Below are positions 1 to 8,475 of a stretch of 51,524 nucleotides of DNA, in pieces (position 1 is the stretch's first letter; every line of letters begins with the position of its first letter). The position numbers and the translations under genes are program-made. Below the pieces are notes generated by a model. The model searched no databases, was not told where the DNA came from, and saw nothing but the letters and a program-made list of their open reading frames with translations. This DNA comes from Bradyrhizobium forestalis. Its GTDB lineage: Bacteria > Pseudomonadota > Alphaproteobacteria > Rhizobiales > Xanthobacteraceae. The DNA lies in contig NZ_PGVG01000047.1 in assembly GCF_002795245.1 (NCBI RefSeq), positions 1 to 51,524 of the forward strand, read 5' to 3'.

Positions 1-89
1 GGGTGACAGTCTCTCCACCGATACAGTGCCCGAGCGGGGTGGGGTGATCTCTCCGCTCGGGCACTGTATCGGTGGAGAGACTGTCACCC
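1..89. repeat. Perfect 37-bp inverted repeat (long hairpin)
   Basis: Positions 1-37 are the exact reverse complement of 53-89, with a 15-nt spacer at 38-52. The arms contain the words tctctccaccgatacagtgc and its complement. It lies downstream of the deacylase gene at 171-1880, which is read toward it. The arm begins at the window edge, so the repeat may extend to the left. It could act as a terminator or belong to the palindromic repeat families found elsewhere in the window. Confidence 0.9.
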
Positions 90-90
90 C

Positions 91-150
91 ACCCCGTCTC
101 ACATTTCGCTGCGCTTCATGTGAGCCGACCCTGCCCCTCCAGGGGAGGGT
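91..150. repeat. Small hairpin and GC-rich repeat tail
   Basis: Contains a stem ctcacat (98-104) / atgtgag (118-124), then a second short palindrome, cccct-cc-agggg, just after position 130. It adjoins the 37-bp inverted repeat and is probably the rest of the same composite intergenic repeat at the 3' side of the deacylase gene. Confidence 0.55.
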
Positions 151-170
151 AAGCGGCAGCCTTGCCTAAT

Positions 171-1880
171 TCACTCCCGCGCGCCGCGGATCAGCTTGCC
201 CGGCCGCCTGCCCGTGGCCTCGCCATGCCGCCGCGTCACCACGCCCGATACGATGGTCGCCTCATAGCCGTCGACGTCCTGCAGCAGCCGCCGCCCGCCG
301 ACCGGCAGGTCGTAATGCACTTTCGGCGGATGCAGGTGCAGGCGGTCGTAGTCGATCACGTTGACGTCAGCTTTATAGCCCGGAGCAATAAGCCCGCGGT
401 CGGTGAGGCCGACCGAGAGCGCGGTCTTGCGCGACTGCGCCGCGATCACGAACGGGATCGTGAGCTTCTCGCCGCGCTTGCGGTCGCGCGTCCAGTGCGT
501 CAGCAGATAGGTCGGGAAGCTGGCATCGCAGATGATGCCGCAATGCGCGCCGCCGTCGGAGAGACCCGGCACCGATTGCGGGTCGAGCAGCATCTCACGC
601 GTCGCATCGAGATTGCCGTCGGAATAGTTCAGGAACGGCACGTAGAGCATGCCGCGGCCCTCGTCCGACAGCATGGCGTCATAGGCCAGCTCCTCCGGCC
701 GGCGGCCCTGCTTGCGCGCCTGCGGTCCCAGCGCATTCTCCGGCGGCTGCTCGTAGTCAGGGGGATCGCCGAGCAGGAACATCTTGTCATAGTTGGGCCG
801 GAAGAACAGTGGATCGTCGGTCGCGGTCGCCGTCTCGCTCAGGATCGCCTTGCGCACCTCCGGCTGACGCAATCGCACCAGCCGTTCCTTCAGGGGCAGA
901 TGCGCGATCGCCTTGTAGCTCGGATGGGTCTGGAACGGATTGCGCGAGAGCTCGAGCCCCAGCAGCAGTCCGACCGGGCGCGCCGCGATCTGCGCGGTGA
1001 TGGAGAGGCCGCGCCGCGCCGCCGCATTGATCTCGTCCAGCGTCTGGCGCCAGCGGTTCGGCGCCTTGTCGTTCTGCGTGATCGAGAACGAGATCGGGCA
1101 TTTCGTCGAGTCTGCGACCCGCAGCATCATCGGCAGGTCTTCGTGGATGGTCGAGAGATCGAGCACGAATTGCAGCACGCTGCGCCCCTGCCGATGCATG
1201 GCGCCGGCAATCGCGGTGAGCTCGTCCTCGCCCGCTTTCAGCGTCGGCGTGAAATCGCCGGTGGAGGTGCGGTGGTTGAGCGTGCGCGAGGTCGAGAAGC
1301 CGAGCGCGCCCGAGCGCACCGCCTCGCCCGCGAGCTTCGCCATCGCCGCGTTGTCTTCCGCAGTGGAGGGATCGCGGCGCGCCCCACGCTCGCCCATGAC
1401 ATAGACGCGCAGCGCCGCATGCGGCAATTGCGCGCCGATGTCGATGTCGAAATCGCGCTTGCCGAGCCAGTCCATGTAATCCGGAAAGCTCTCCCACGCC
1501 CAGGGAATCCCTGCGCTCAGCACCGGCTCCGGAATATCCTCGACGCCTTCCATCAGCTGGATCAGGCGGATGTGGTCGTCAGGCTTGCATGGCGCAAAGC
1601 CGACGCCGCAATTGCCCATGATCGCGGTGGTGACGCCGTTCTGCGAGGACGGCGTGATGTCCTGGCTCCAGGTGACCTGGCCGTCGTAATGGGTGTGCAC
1701 GTCGACGAAGCCCGGCGTCACCAGTTTTCCGCGCGCGTCGATTTCCTCGTGTCCCTTCGACGCAACCTTGCCGACCTCACTGATCTTCCCGCCGGCGATG
1801 GCAACATCCGCCTCGAACAGCTCGCCGCCGCTTCCGTCCGCAACGGTGCCGCCGCGAATCACGAGATCAGGGGTGCTCAT
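171..1880 (-). CDS. N-acyl-D-amino-acid deacylase / amidohydrolase family 3
   Basis: Predicted 569-aa metal-dependent amidohydrolase of the D-aminoacylase group, which removes the acyl group from N-acyl-D-amino acids or related amides. Seen in the sequence: the N-terminal 'VIRGGTVADGSGG' beta-sandwich start, the metal-binding HTHYDGQ at residues 62-68, the GNCGVGFAPC segment near 89-98 typical of this family, and SDGGAHCG near residue 440. No signal peptide, so cytoplasmic. The ATG at 1880 has a purine-rich stretch (gggaagaaacacc) upstream. The next upstream gene on the same strand is an MFS carrier, so uptake plus hydrolysis is possible, but a repeat lies between them. The true substrate cannot be read from sequence; dihydropyrimidinase-like activity is less likely. 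Confidence 0.85.
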   Translation of the reverse strand: MSTPDLVIRGGTVADGSGGELFEADVAIAGGKISEVGKVASKGHEEIDARGKLVTPGFVDVHTHYDGQVTWSQDITPSSQNGVTTAIMGNCGVGFAPCKPDDHIRLIQLMEGVEDIPEPVLSAGIPWAWESFPDYMDWLGKRDFDIDIGAQLPHAALRVYVMGERGARRDPSTAEDNAAMAKLAGEAVRSGALGFSTSRTLNHRTSTGDFTPTLKAGEDELTAIAGAMHRQGRSVLQFVLDLSTIHEDLPMMLRVADSTKCPISFSITQNDKAPNRWRQTLDEINAAARRGLSITAQIAARPVGLLLGLELSRNPFQTHPSYKAIAHLPLKERLVRLRQPEVRKAILSETATATDDPLFFRPNYDKMFLLGDPPDYEQPPENALGPQARKQGRRPEELAYDAMLSDEGRGMLYVPFLNYSDGNLDATREMLLDPQSVPGLSDGGAHCGIICDASFPTYLLTHWTRDRKRGEKLTIPFVIAAQSRKTALSVGLTDRGLIAPGYKADVNVIDYDRLHLHPPKVHYDLPVGGRRLLQDVDGYEATIVSGVVTRRHGEATGRRPGKLIRGARE

Positions 1881-1914
1881 GGTGTTTCTTCCCGGTTTGT
1901 GTTTGTTGTTTTGC

Positions 1915-2061
1915 TCGTCATCCCGGACAAGCGCAGCGAAGCGCGCGCAGATCCGGGATCCATAGCCACAGGGAGGTGTTTTGCGAAGACTCTTGGTGAT
2001 CAGCCTTGCTCGCCACTCCTCCCTGTGGTTATGGGTCCCTGCGTTCGCAGGGACGACAGTT
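1915..2061. repeat. Palindromic intergenic repeat (gtcgtccctgcg family)
   Basis: Nested inverted repeat. The inner arms are 1960-1976 and 2018-2034, with one G-T type mismatch in the core. The outer flanks are a 'gtcatcccggac' end and a 'cgcagggacgac' end. It lies 3' of the MFS gene (2085-3296) and upstream of the deacylase. A half-copy hairpin of the same family is at 3400-3425. Confidence 0.75.
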
Positions 2062-2084
2062 GAATTTGTAGCGATACCGACTGC

Positions 2085-3296
2085 TCAATTCGCAGAAGCG
2101 TCCCGTTTCCGTTCCGTGAACGGCGACAGCACCACCGTCGCCAGCATGAAGATCACGGACGCGCCGAACACCCACTGCGGCGCGCTTTGATCCATGATCC
2201 AGCCGAACAGCAGCGGTGAGACGATGCCGCCGAGATTGAAGCCGGTGGAGACGATGCCGAAGGCGCGGCCCGCAGCGCCGGCAGGCGCGGCGTTGCGCAC
2301 CAGCATGTCGCGCGAGGGCGCGATCACGCCGGAGAGGAAGCCCGCGGTGGCCATCGTGGCCGTCAGCGCCCAGCCCGGCAGCGTCACCAGCGCGATCAGC
2401 AGCACGATTGCCGCATTCGCGGCAAAGCAGGCCGCCGCGACATAGCCGTGACGCGCGGTGTGGTCGGCGAGGAAGCCGCCGGCGAGCACGCCCGCGGCGC
2501 TAGCGGCGAGGAACGCGGTCAGCGCGACATTGGCAATCGAATAGGAGGTGCCGTAGCCGCTCATCAGCGCGACCACGCCGAAATTGTTGATGCCGGCGAC
2601 CGACAGGCTGAGCAGCATGAACAGCGCGGTCAGCGTGATCAGCGCCGGCGTGATCACCGCCTGCTTCGGCGCGCTCTCGCCACCCGGCTTGGTCTTGTGC
2701 GCGCCCGCCTCTGGAATGCCCATGGCGATCAACAGCAACACAACCACGATCGCGATCGCGCCCGACGTGATCAGCGCGCCGACGCCGCCCCACACCGTGA
2801 CCAGCGCGGCCACGATCGCCGGCGTTACCGCGCCGCCGAGATAGCCGGCGAAGGTGTGCACCGAGAAGGCACGGCCCATCCGCGCCTCGTCCATGTGCTC
2901 GGCGAGGATGGCGTAATCGGCGGGATGATAGACGCTGTTGGCGAGGCCGAGCAGCACGGCGCAGGCGATCAGCGAGACGTAGCTGAGATGCAGGCCGAGC
3001 AGGATCAGCGCGCAGCCGCCGAGCGTCAGCCCGATCAGCAGGATTTTGCGCGCGCCAAAATGGTCGACGAGATAGCCGGTCGGCGCCTGCGTCAGGCCCG
3101 AGACGACGGCGAGCGTGGTCAGCGCGAAGCCGAGCTCGACATAGCCGACGCCGAGCTTTTCCTTCAGGAACGGGAACAGCATCGGCAGGACCAGCAGATG
3201 GAAATGGCTGACCCAATGCGCGATCGAGATTCCCGTCAGCGTGCGCAGCGCACTGTCCGCCTTGCCTTGCTGCGGTGCGGCGAGAACGTCGACCAT
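2085..3296 (-). CDS. MFS transporter
   Basis: 403-aa major facilitator superfamily carrier with about 12 hydrophobic segments spread over the whole length. It starts 'MVDVLAAPQQGKADSALRT', followed by a first membrane segment with HWVSHFHLLVLPMLFPFL and the motif-A-like loop 'DHFGARKILLIG' after the second helix. Inner membrane; the substrate is unknown. The short hydrophilic linker between the halves (about residues 195-215, with PEAGAHKTKPGG) is normal for the family. It precedes the deacylase on the same strand, separated by 204 nt containing a palindromic repeat, so co-transcription is uncertain. The start at 3296 has ggaac a few bases upstream. Confidence 0.85.
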   Translation of the reverse strand: MVDVLAAPQQGKADSALRTLTGISIAHWVSHFHLLVLPMLFPFLKEKLGVGYVELGFALTTLAVVSGLTQAPTGYLVDHFGARKILLIGLTLGGCALILLGLHLSYVSLIACAVLLGLANSVYHPADYAILAEHMDEARMGRAFSVHTFAGYLGGAVTPAIVAALVTVWGGVGALITSGAIAIVVVLLLIAMGIPEAGAHKTKPGGESAPKQAVITPALITLTALFMLLSLSVAGINNFGVVALMSGYGTSYSIANVALTAFLAASAAGVLAGGFLADHTARHGYVAAACFAANAAIVLLIALVTLPGWALTATMATAGFLSGVIAPSRDMLVRNAAPAGAAGRAFGIVSTGFNLGGIVSPLLFGWIMDQSAPQWVFGASVIFMLATVVLSPFTERKRDASAN

Positions 3297-3399
3297 TGCA
3301 GTTCCGTTTCACTCCCGATGGAGGCGCAAACTATCGGGGCGAGTGGTTATTTGTCCATGAACGCGGGCGCATGGCAGCTAGTGCGGGCGGGGTCTATCC

Positions 3400-3425
3400 G
3401 TCGTCCTGCGTTTCGCAGGGACGAC
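3400..3425. repeat. Hairpin, half copy of gtcgtccctgcg repeat
   Basis: gtcgtcctgcg (3400-3410) pairs with cgcagggacgac (3414-3425) around a ttt loop, with a one-base bulge. The sequence matches the outer end of the repeat at 1915-2061. It lies between the start of the MFS gene and the 3' end of the small gene at 3473-3643. Confidence 0.6.
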
Positions 3426-3472
3426 AGCGGAGAGTGTGGCGCTAGCGTCCGATCAAACCGGGAATCGTCCCC

Positions 3473-3643
3473 TCACAACGGTTCGTCATCCGGGCCATAT
3501 CGATCACGCTTCGGCGTCGCGATGTCGCCGTCTTCGTAATCGTCGTCGTCGATCTCGCGCCGGCGCGAGGGCTTCTTTGCCTTGTCTTGCGCCTGCTTCG
3601 GCGGTTCGCTCGGCTTTGTGGTGGTATTCCCGGTCTTGGCCAT
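3473..3643 (-). CDS. Small charged protein of unknown function
   Basis: 56-aa very hydrophilic protein starting MAKTGNTTTKPSEPPKQAQ. It contains a lysine/arginine-rich centre (KAKKPSRRRE), an acidic run DDDDYEDGD and the end DRYGPDDEPL. It looks intrinsically disordered and has no recognisable domain. The open frame extends upstream to 3718, but the ATG at 3643 is preferred because the upstream part (rich in H, W and R) is atypical. I do not recognise a function. Short disordered proteins with this layout are often annotated as hypothetical in Bradyrhizobium. Confidence 0.55.
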   Translation of the reverse strand: MAKTGNTTTKPSEPPKQAQDKAKKPSRRREIDDDDYEDGDIATPKRDRYGPDDEPL

Positions 3644-3735
3644 GGCTGGTCCCGGATGGTGATGCTGCATCCGAATGAATCTATTCGCCCAATATGTGCG
3701 GTTCCTGACCCAACTCAAGGCCTGAGGCGAGGCCG

Positions 3736-4773
3736 TCAGTGCACCACCGGCCCGCCCGCCTTCTTCCAGGCATCGATGCCGCCGGCGATATGAGCGGTGT
3801 TGAGAAGCCCCGCGTCCTTCGCAGCCGCCACCGCCATCGCCGAGCGTTCGCCGAAGGCGCAGAAGAACACCACGCGGCGCCCCGTCGCGGCCGCGACCTC
3901 GCGCAGCATGCCGCCGGGCTTCAGGCTCTCCTCGACCGATGGATAGGGCGTGTGCAGCGCGCCTTCGAGCATGCCGTGCTTCAGCCGCTCGTTGGTCTCA
4001 CGCAGGTCGACCAGCAGGATGTCGGGCCGGCCGAGGATGCGGATCGCCTCGATTGCGCTGAGCGCACGCCCCTCCTTCTCGAGCTCCTCCTGATGCAGGC
4101 CGACATGCATGTTGGCGGGCACCGCCACGTCCATCATCTTCGGATTGGGCAGCTTCAGGTTCGCCATCAGCTCGATATATTCGTCGACCGAGCGCACCTG
4201 GAGCCGCGGATTGTAGCGCTTCTCCTCGCCGATGGTGGAGACGGTGTCGCCCTTGTAGTCATGCGCCGGGAACACCATCGTCTCGTCCGGCAGCTTGAGC
4301 AGGCGGTTGAAGATCGAATCGTATTGCGCGCGCGCCGAGCCGTTCTGGAAGTCGGTGCGGCCGGTACCGCGGATCAGAAGCGTGTCGCCGGTGAAGACGC
4401 GGTCGCCCATCAGATAGGAATAGGAATCGTCGGTGTGGCCCGGCGTGTACATCACGTCGAGCGACAAGCCCTCGATCGTCACCTTGTCGCCGTCGGCGAC
4501 CCGCATCGCCACCACGTCGGCCTTGGTCTGGTCGCCCATCACGGTCATGCAATGGGTGCGGTCGCGCAGCTCGCCGAGGCCGGTGACGTGGTCGGCATGC
4601 AGATGGGTGTCGACCGCCTTGACCAGCTTGAGGTCGAGCTCGCGCAGCAATTGGCAGTAGCGGTCGACTTTCTCCAACACGGGATCCAGGATCAACGCCT
4701 CGCCGCCGGGGCGGCTGGCGAGGACGTAGCTGTAGGTGCCCGAAACGCTGTCGAAGAGCTGGCGGAAGATCAT
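3736..4773 (-). CDS. Persulfide dioxygenase-like MBL fold / rhodanese fusion
   Basis: 345-aa two-domain protein. The N-terminal metallo-beta-lactamase domain (about 1-230) carries THLHADH at residues 56-62, then PGHTDDS and GDTLLIRGTGRTDF, the set typical of ETHE1-type glutathione persulfide dioxygenases. The C-terminal rhodanese domain (about 245-345) has the active-site loop CAFGERS with Cys305. Such fusions oxidise sulfane sulfur to sulfite and move sulfur between thiols. No signal peptide, so cytoplasmic. It lies downstream of the sox operon on the same strand, 278 nt after the dsrE-like gene with a palindromic repeat between. It probably belongs to the same sulfur-oxidation or sulfide-detoxification regulon, though co-transcription is not shown. 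Confidence 0.88.
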   Translation of the reverse strand: MIFRQLFDSVSGTYSYVLASRPGGEALILDPVLEKVDRYCQLLRELDLKLVKAVDTHLHADHVTGLGELRDRTHCMTVMGDQTKADVVAMRVADGDKVTIEGLSLDVMYTPGHTDDSYSYLMGDRVFTGDTLLIRGTGRTDFQNGSARAQYDSIFNRLLKLPDETMVFPAHDYKGDTVSTIGEEKRYNPRLQVRSVDEYIELMANLKLPNPKMMDVAVPANMHVGLHQEELEKEGRALSAIEAIRILGRPDILLVDLRETNERLKHGMLEGALHTPYPSVEESLKPGGMLREVAAATGRRVVFFCAFGERSAMAVAAAKDAGLLNTAHIAGGIDAWKKAGGPVVH

Positions 4774-4912
4774 GGCAGGACCCGGCTTGGAACTGACTTC
4801 GAGGATTCTACTACGACGCGGGTCAGAAAGAGAAGTAATTCACTGCAGGGGAGAGAAAATTTAGAAGATTTTTATTCTGTGGGATGAAGGTCTCGGGCAA
4901 CCACATATTCGC

Positions 4913-5014
4913 TGTCATCGCCCGCGAAGGCGGGCAATCCAGTATTCCAGAGGCCGTAGTGGGATACGGAGGGGCCGCGGCGTACTGGATTCCCCGCCTT
5001 CGCGGGGAATGACA
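4913..5014. repeat. Palindromic intergenic repeat (tgtcatcgcccg family)
   Basis: About 100-bp imperfect palindrome. The left end, tgtcatcgcccgcgaaggcg, pairs with the right end, cgccttcgcggggaatgaca, and the inner arms are aatccagta / tactggatt. It lies 3' of the dsrE-like gene and upstream of the MBL-rhodanese gene. A relative with the same inner arms is at 19655-19756. Confidence 0.8.
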
Positions 5015-5051
5015 CCGAGGGTGTTTTGGCACCATGCCAGACCGCGAAGCC

Positions 5052-5510
5052 CTACGGCCGCACCACCGTGTACCCGTTCTCTGCCAGGAACAGGATCTGC
5101 CCGACCCCGACCTGCACCGGTGTTGCTCCGGGAATGAAGTCCGGCCGCTTGCCGGTCTCCCGTTCGATCGTGTCGACGGTGTTGAGGCAGATGTCGAAGC
5201 GCACGCCCTGTGCGATCAGGCTCTCGACCTGCTTGCGGCGCTCGCTGCCGGCAAGAAGCAGGTCGATGCCGGGACCGAACACCACCACCTCGATCGCGAT
5301 CTTGTCGGGATCGTAGGCCTTCAGCAGATTGTTGGCGACGCTCAGCACCAGCGCCTGCTTCTTCGCGTCGCCGTCGGAGAGCTGCAGCACCACCTTGTGC
5401 TCGGCGAACGGCTTGTCCTGCAGCGGCACCTGCTGCGCAAGAGCGGGCGGGGCCGCGGCCCAGGCGAGCACCGCCAGCATCATCGCGGATAAGACAAGCA
5501 GCCGCATCAT
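5052..5510 (-). CDS. Exported DsrE-family protein
   Basis: 152-aa protein with an N-terminal signal peptide (MMRLLVLSAMMLAVLAW, probable cleavage after PALAQ). A DsrE/DsrF-like domain follows (about 30-152), with the beta strand KVVLQLSDGD and a single mature cysteine in RFDICLNT. DsrE-type proteins carry sulfur as persulfide on a cysteine. Here the carrier would be periplasmic, where the Sox system works. The ATG at 5510 is inside the soxB stop (ATGA overlap, 5507-5510), indicating translational coupling to SoxB. The frame is open further upstream within soxB, but those residues are not signal-like. Periplasmic sulfur relay is inferred from context. Confidence 0.82.
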   Translation of the reverse strand: MMRLLVLSAMMLAVLAWAAAPPALAQQVPLQDKPFAEHKVVLQLSDGDAKKQALVLSVANNLLKAYDPDKIAIEVVVFGPGIDLLLAGSERRKQVESLIAQGVRFDICLNTVDTIERETGKRPDFIPGATPVQVGVGQILFLAENGYTVVRP

Positions 5511-7258
5511 CCCTGCCCGGCAATGCCTGGATTGCCGTCGACGCCTTTCAGCGTCACGCCGGAGCCGAGCCGCTCCTGCAACATCCGGCCCGAGCGCAGA
5601 TATTTGCCGACGACGTCCCACACCGGCGTGCCTCGCTGGTCATTGACCGAAGCCCAGCCCGCGACCTTGTAGCGGTGGCTGGCGTTGAGCGACTTGCCGT
5701 TGCTGAGCCTCAGCTCGGAAATGCGATCGCCGATCGCAGCGTCCGGCGTGCAGGTGTAGCTGAGCCCACCGGCGCGCACCATGTCGCCGCCCTGCTGGTA
5801 ATAGGGATCGGCGTTGAAGAGATTGTCGCAGACGTCTTCCAGCACGTCCTTGATCTGGGCCCCCGTCATCTCCTGCACATAGGTCTCGGGATAGGTGATC
5901 GCGGTCTCCGCCAGCACATCCTCCATGGTCAGCGCCTGGCCGGACAGCGCGGTGACGCCCCAGCGGAAGCCCGGCGACAACGCGATCTCGGCATCGAGCT
6001 CGGTGCGGAGCGCGGTGCAGATCAGTTCGTCCATGGGCCCGGAGAAATTGCCGCGCCGATAGAGCAGGCGATCGGGCGTTGCGATCTTCGCCGACCAGTC
6101 GGTCACATGCGGCGCGCGCAGCCGGCCGATCAGCTCGGCCATGGCAGGATCGGGCTTCAGCAGCTCGGAATAAACCGGCAGCAGATGGTAGTGGATGTCG
6201 CTGACCTTGCCCTTGTCGATCGCGAGATCGAGCACGGCCAAAAATTTCCCGTTGGACCCGGCATTGGTGACGAGCGTGGTGCCAGCCGCATTCTTCACGG
6301 CAATCGGCTGCGGCACGGCATCATGGGTATGGCCGCCGAGAATGACGTCGATGCCGGTGACGCGGCTTGCGAGCTTGAGGTCGACATCCATGCCGTTGTG
6401 CGACAGCAGGATGACGGCATCGACCTTGTCGGTGCCGCGCAAGGCATCGACGTGCTTCTGCAATTCCTCCTCGCGGATGCCGAAAGTCCAATCCGGCGTG
6501 AACCTTTTGGGATGCGCGATCGGCACGTATGGGAAGGCCTGGCCGATGATCGCGACCCGATGGCTGCCGATCTCCTTGACAACGGAAGGCTTGAACACAC
6601 GTCCCGTGGCCTTGTCGAAGGCGGGGGCGTCGTTGAATGCGGCTTCCTCGGTCAGGAAGACGTTCTGTGCCAGGAACTCGCCCTTGAAGCGCTCGAGATT
6701 GTCGCGCAGCGCCTGCTCGCCATAGGTGAATTCCCAATGCCCGGTCATCGCCTCGATGCCGAGCAGATTGGCGACCTCGACCATGTCGCGGCCCTGCATG
6801 ACGTTGGCTAGCCCCGTGCCCTGCCAGAGATCGCCGCCGTCGACGAGCAGCGACCGCCTCTCGCCGACATCGGCGCGCAAGCGATCGACCAGCGTCTTCA
6901 GATGGGCGAAGCCGCCGAGCTTGCCGAAGCGGCCTGCGGACTTCTCGAACTCGAAGCAGGTGAAGGCATAGGCATCCGCGCTGTCGGGCCGGATGCCGAA
7001 CCGCTCCAGGAAGGCGCGGCCGACCAGATGCGGCGGCCGTCCCGCCATCTCGCCGATGCCGATATTGACGCTGGGCTCGCGGAAATAGACCGGGTTGAGC
7101 TGCGCATGCGTGTCGGTGGTGTGCAGGATCCGCGCATTGCCGAACCGCTCGAGGTCATAGATGCTGGCGGTCTCGGCGCTGCGCGCGAGCCGGGGCAGGC
7201 TGAGCGAGGTGGCGACAGCGGCTGTACTCTTCAGGAAATCGCGGCGGCGGATTGCCAT
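5507..7258 (-). CDS. soxB: Thiosulfohydrolase SoxB
   Basis: 583-aa periplasmic di-manganese hydrolase that releases sulfate from the thiosulfonate or persulfonate bound to the SoxY cysteine. Seen: a twin-arginine leader MAIRRRDFLKSTAAVA, the 5'-nucleotidase-type metal motif HTTDTHAQLNP (residues 46-56), GGDLWQGTG, GHWEFTYG, SHNGMDVD and GGHTHD, all hallmarks of SoxB. A normal length indicates an intact gene. It sits 51 nt after soxK and overlaps the dsrE-like gene by 4 nt. It is one of the best markers for the thiosulfate-oxidising Sox pathway. Confidence 0.97.
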   Translation of the reverse strand: MAIRRRDFLKSTAAVATSLSLPRLARSAETASIYDLERFGNARILHTTDTHAQLNPVYFREPSVNIGIGEMAGRPPHLVGRAFLERFGIRPDSADAYAFTCFEFEKSAGRFGKLGGFAHLKTLVDRLRADVGERRSLLVDGGDLWQGTGLANVMQGRDMVEVANLLGIEAMTGHWEFTYGEQALRDNLERFKGEFLAQNVFLTEEAAFNDAPAFDKATGRVFKPSVVKEIGSHRVAIIGQAFPYVPIAHPKRFTPDWTFGIREEELQKHVDALRGTDKVDAVILLSHNGMDVDLKLASRVTGIDVILGGHTHDAVPQPIAVKNAAGTTLVTNAGSNGKFLAVLDLAIDKGKVSDIHYHLLPVYSELLKPDPAMAELIGRLRAPHVTDWSAKIATPDRLLYRRGNFSGPMDELICTALRTELDAEIALSPGFRWGVTALSGQALTMEDVLAETAITYPETYVQEMTGAQIKDVLEDVCDNLFNADPYYQQGGDMVRAGGLSYTCTPDAAIGDRISELRLSNGKSLNASHRYKVAGWASVNDQRGTPVWDVVGKYLRSGRMLQERLGSGVTLKGVDGNPGIAGQG

Positions 7259-7309
7259 CCCAGATTCTCCGCGCCTATGCTCGGCTACGACAGTTCAACG
7301 CGCTCAAGT

Positions 7310-7615
7310 CTAGCGGATTTCCATGGCCTTCCAGGCTTCTTTTTCGGACGTCGCCTGGACGATCGACGCCCTCGCCAGCGCCTCGGCTTCCTTGGAAGCG
7401 GCAACCGCCCGGTCGAAATCGCCGCCATCGGCCGCCTTCTTGGCGGCGGCGAGCGTCGATACGGTCACGGTCCACTGGTTGCGCATGCCGGCTGCCTCCT
7501 TGGAGGCGGCCTCGGCGGCAGCATAGGCCGCCTTGTAGTCCGCCTCATTGGCCGCGCGCGCGGATGGCGCGAGGCTCACGGCGAGCAGCATGGCCAAGGC
7601 AAGTGACCGCTTCAT
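7310..7615 (-). CDS. soxK: SoxXA-binding protein SoxK-like
   Basis: 101-aa small protein with a clear signal peptide (MKRSLALAMLLAVSLAPSARA) and an alanine-rich, mostly helical mature part (EADYKAAYAAAEAASKEA...). It matches by size, composition and position the SoxK/SoxXA-binding proteins that stabilise the SoxXA cytochrome in the periplasm. The start codon overlaps the soxA stop (ATGA, 7612-7615), so the two are translationally coupled. The assignment rests mostly on gene order, since such low-complexity proteins are hard to identify by sequence alone. Confidence 0.75.
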   Translation of the reverse strand: MKRSLALAMLLAVSLAPSARAANEADYKAAYAAAEAASKEAAGMRNQWTVTVSTLAAAKKAADGGDFDRAVAASKEAEALARASIVQATSEKEAWKAMEIR

Positions 7616-8475
7616 GGCCGTGCTCCCGGGCCTGAGATCGGCAGTCCGTTGGCGACGTAGGACAGGAAATATTCGACGTCGCGATATTCATCCGACTGCG
7701 GCTCCAGCGGAACCGCGCGGGTCTGGCTGTTGCAGGTGACGAAGCGGCGGCTGGTGGTGCCCATGCCGCTCCATTCGGAGCGGTAGATCGGCATCGCGTT
7801 GAGGATGCCGAGCGCCGGTGCCAGGGTCTCGGCGCGGATGCGCTCACCCGGGCTCTGCACATGGCAGCTCGCGCAGGAGAAGTTCATCTGGCCGCGGCGG
7901 GTGTAGAAATAGCGCTTGCCGTTCTCGAACGCCGCCAGCGCGCGGGGATCATCGGGGATCTTGATGTCCATCGGCTTGCCGCGCGAGGTGAAGGCCATGT
8001 AGGCAGTGAGCGAGGCCATCTCGTCCTTGACGTAGGAGTAGGGCGCCTCGCCATTGGCCTCGCGGCAGCGGTTGAGCGCGAGCTCGAGGGTGACGACCTT
8101 GCCTTCCTTGGTGTCGAAGTACGGATAGTTCTGACGGATGCCGATGCCGCCGTTCGGGAAGCAGTCGGCGTAGGTCTTGCCGTTCTTGAACGGGGTCGAG
8201 AACATCTCCTTGCCGGCATCGAGTGCGAACTCGTAAGGCGGGAATTCTTCCTTCTCCTGCCACTGCCGCTTCATGTCCTCGTTCATGGAATAAGGACCAT
8301 TGACGAAGTCCTCGTGCGTCACGTTCGGAAACTTCTGGAAGAAGAAGTTCTGGAACGCTTTTGCGTCGGCAACAGGATCGACCTTGTCGGCCGCGATCAC
8401 GCGCGGAGAGGTCAGGGCGAACGCGACGAGTGCGGCGCTGAGCGAGCCAAGCAGGAGGGCGGAGCGGGCCTTCAT
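7612..8475 (-). CDS. soxA: Sulfur oxidation c-type cytochrome SoxA (monoheme type)
   Basis: 287-aa cytochrome subunit of SoxXA, which joins thiosulfate to the SoxY cysteine while passing electrons to cytochrome c. Signal peptide at residues 1-29 (MKARSALLLGSLSAALVAF). Only one CxxCH heme site is visible, CASCH near residue 200. The N-terminal region has isolated cysteines (ADCFPNG and NRCREAN) instead of a second heme site, and TCNSQTRA near 247 supplies the conserved active-site cysteine ligand. So this is the single-heme SoxA form. The ATG at 8475 shares one base with the soxZ stop (TGATG), and its end overlaps soxK by 4 nt. Confidence 0.95.
   Translation of the reverse strand: MKARSALLLGSLSAALVAFALTSPRVIAADKVDPVADAKAFQNFFFQKFPNVTHEDFVNGPYSMNEDMKRQWQEKEEFPPYEFALDAGKEMFSTPFKNGKTYADCFPNGGIGIRQNYPYFDTKEGKVVTLELALNRCREANGEAPYSYVKDEMASLTAYMAFTSRGKPMDIKIPDDPRALAAFENGKRYFYTRRGQMNFSCASCHVQSPGERIRAETLAPALGILNAMPIYRSEWSGMGTTSRRFVTCNSQTRAVPLEPQSDEYRDVEYFLSYVANGLPISGPGARP

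Noticed and set aside
162..2063. Plus-strand 633-codon open frame
   Set aside because: It is antisense to the deacylase, and is rich in R, A, H and D with no domain, as expected for a GC-rich shadow frame. The minus-strand protein has clear metal motifs.
2085..3296. Drug-efflux pump assignment for the MFS genes
   Set aside because: Only general MFS features are visible; neighbours suggest metabolite transport, and no efflux regulator is adjacent.
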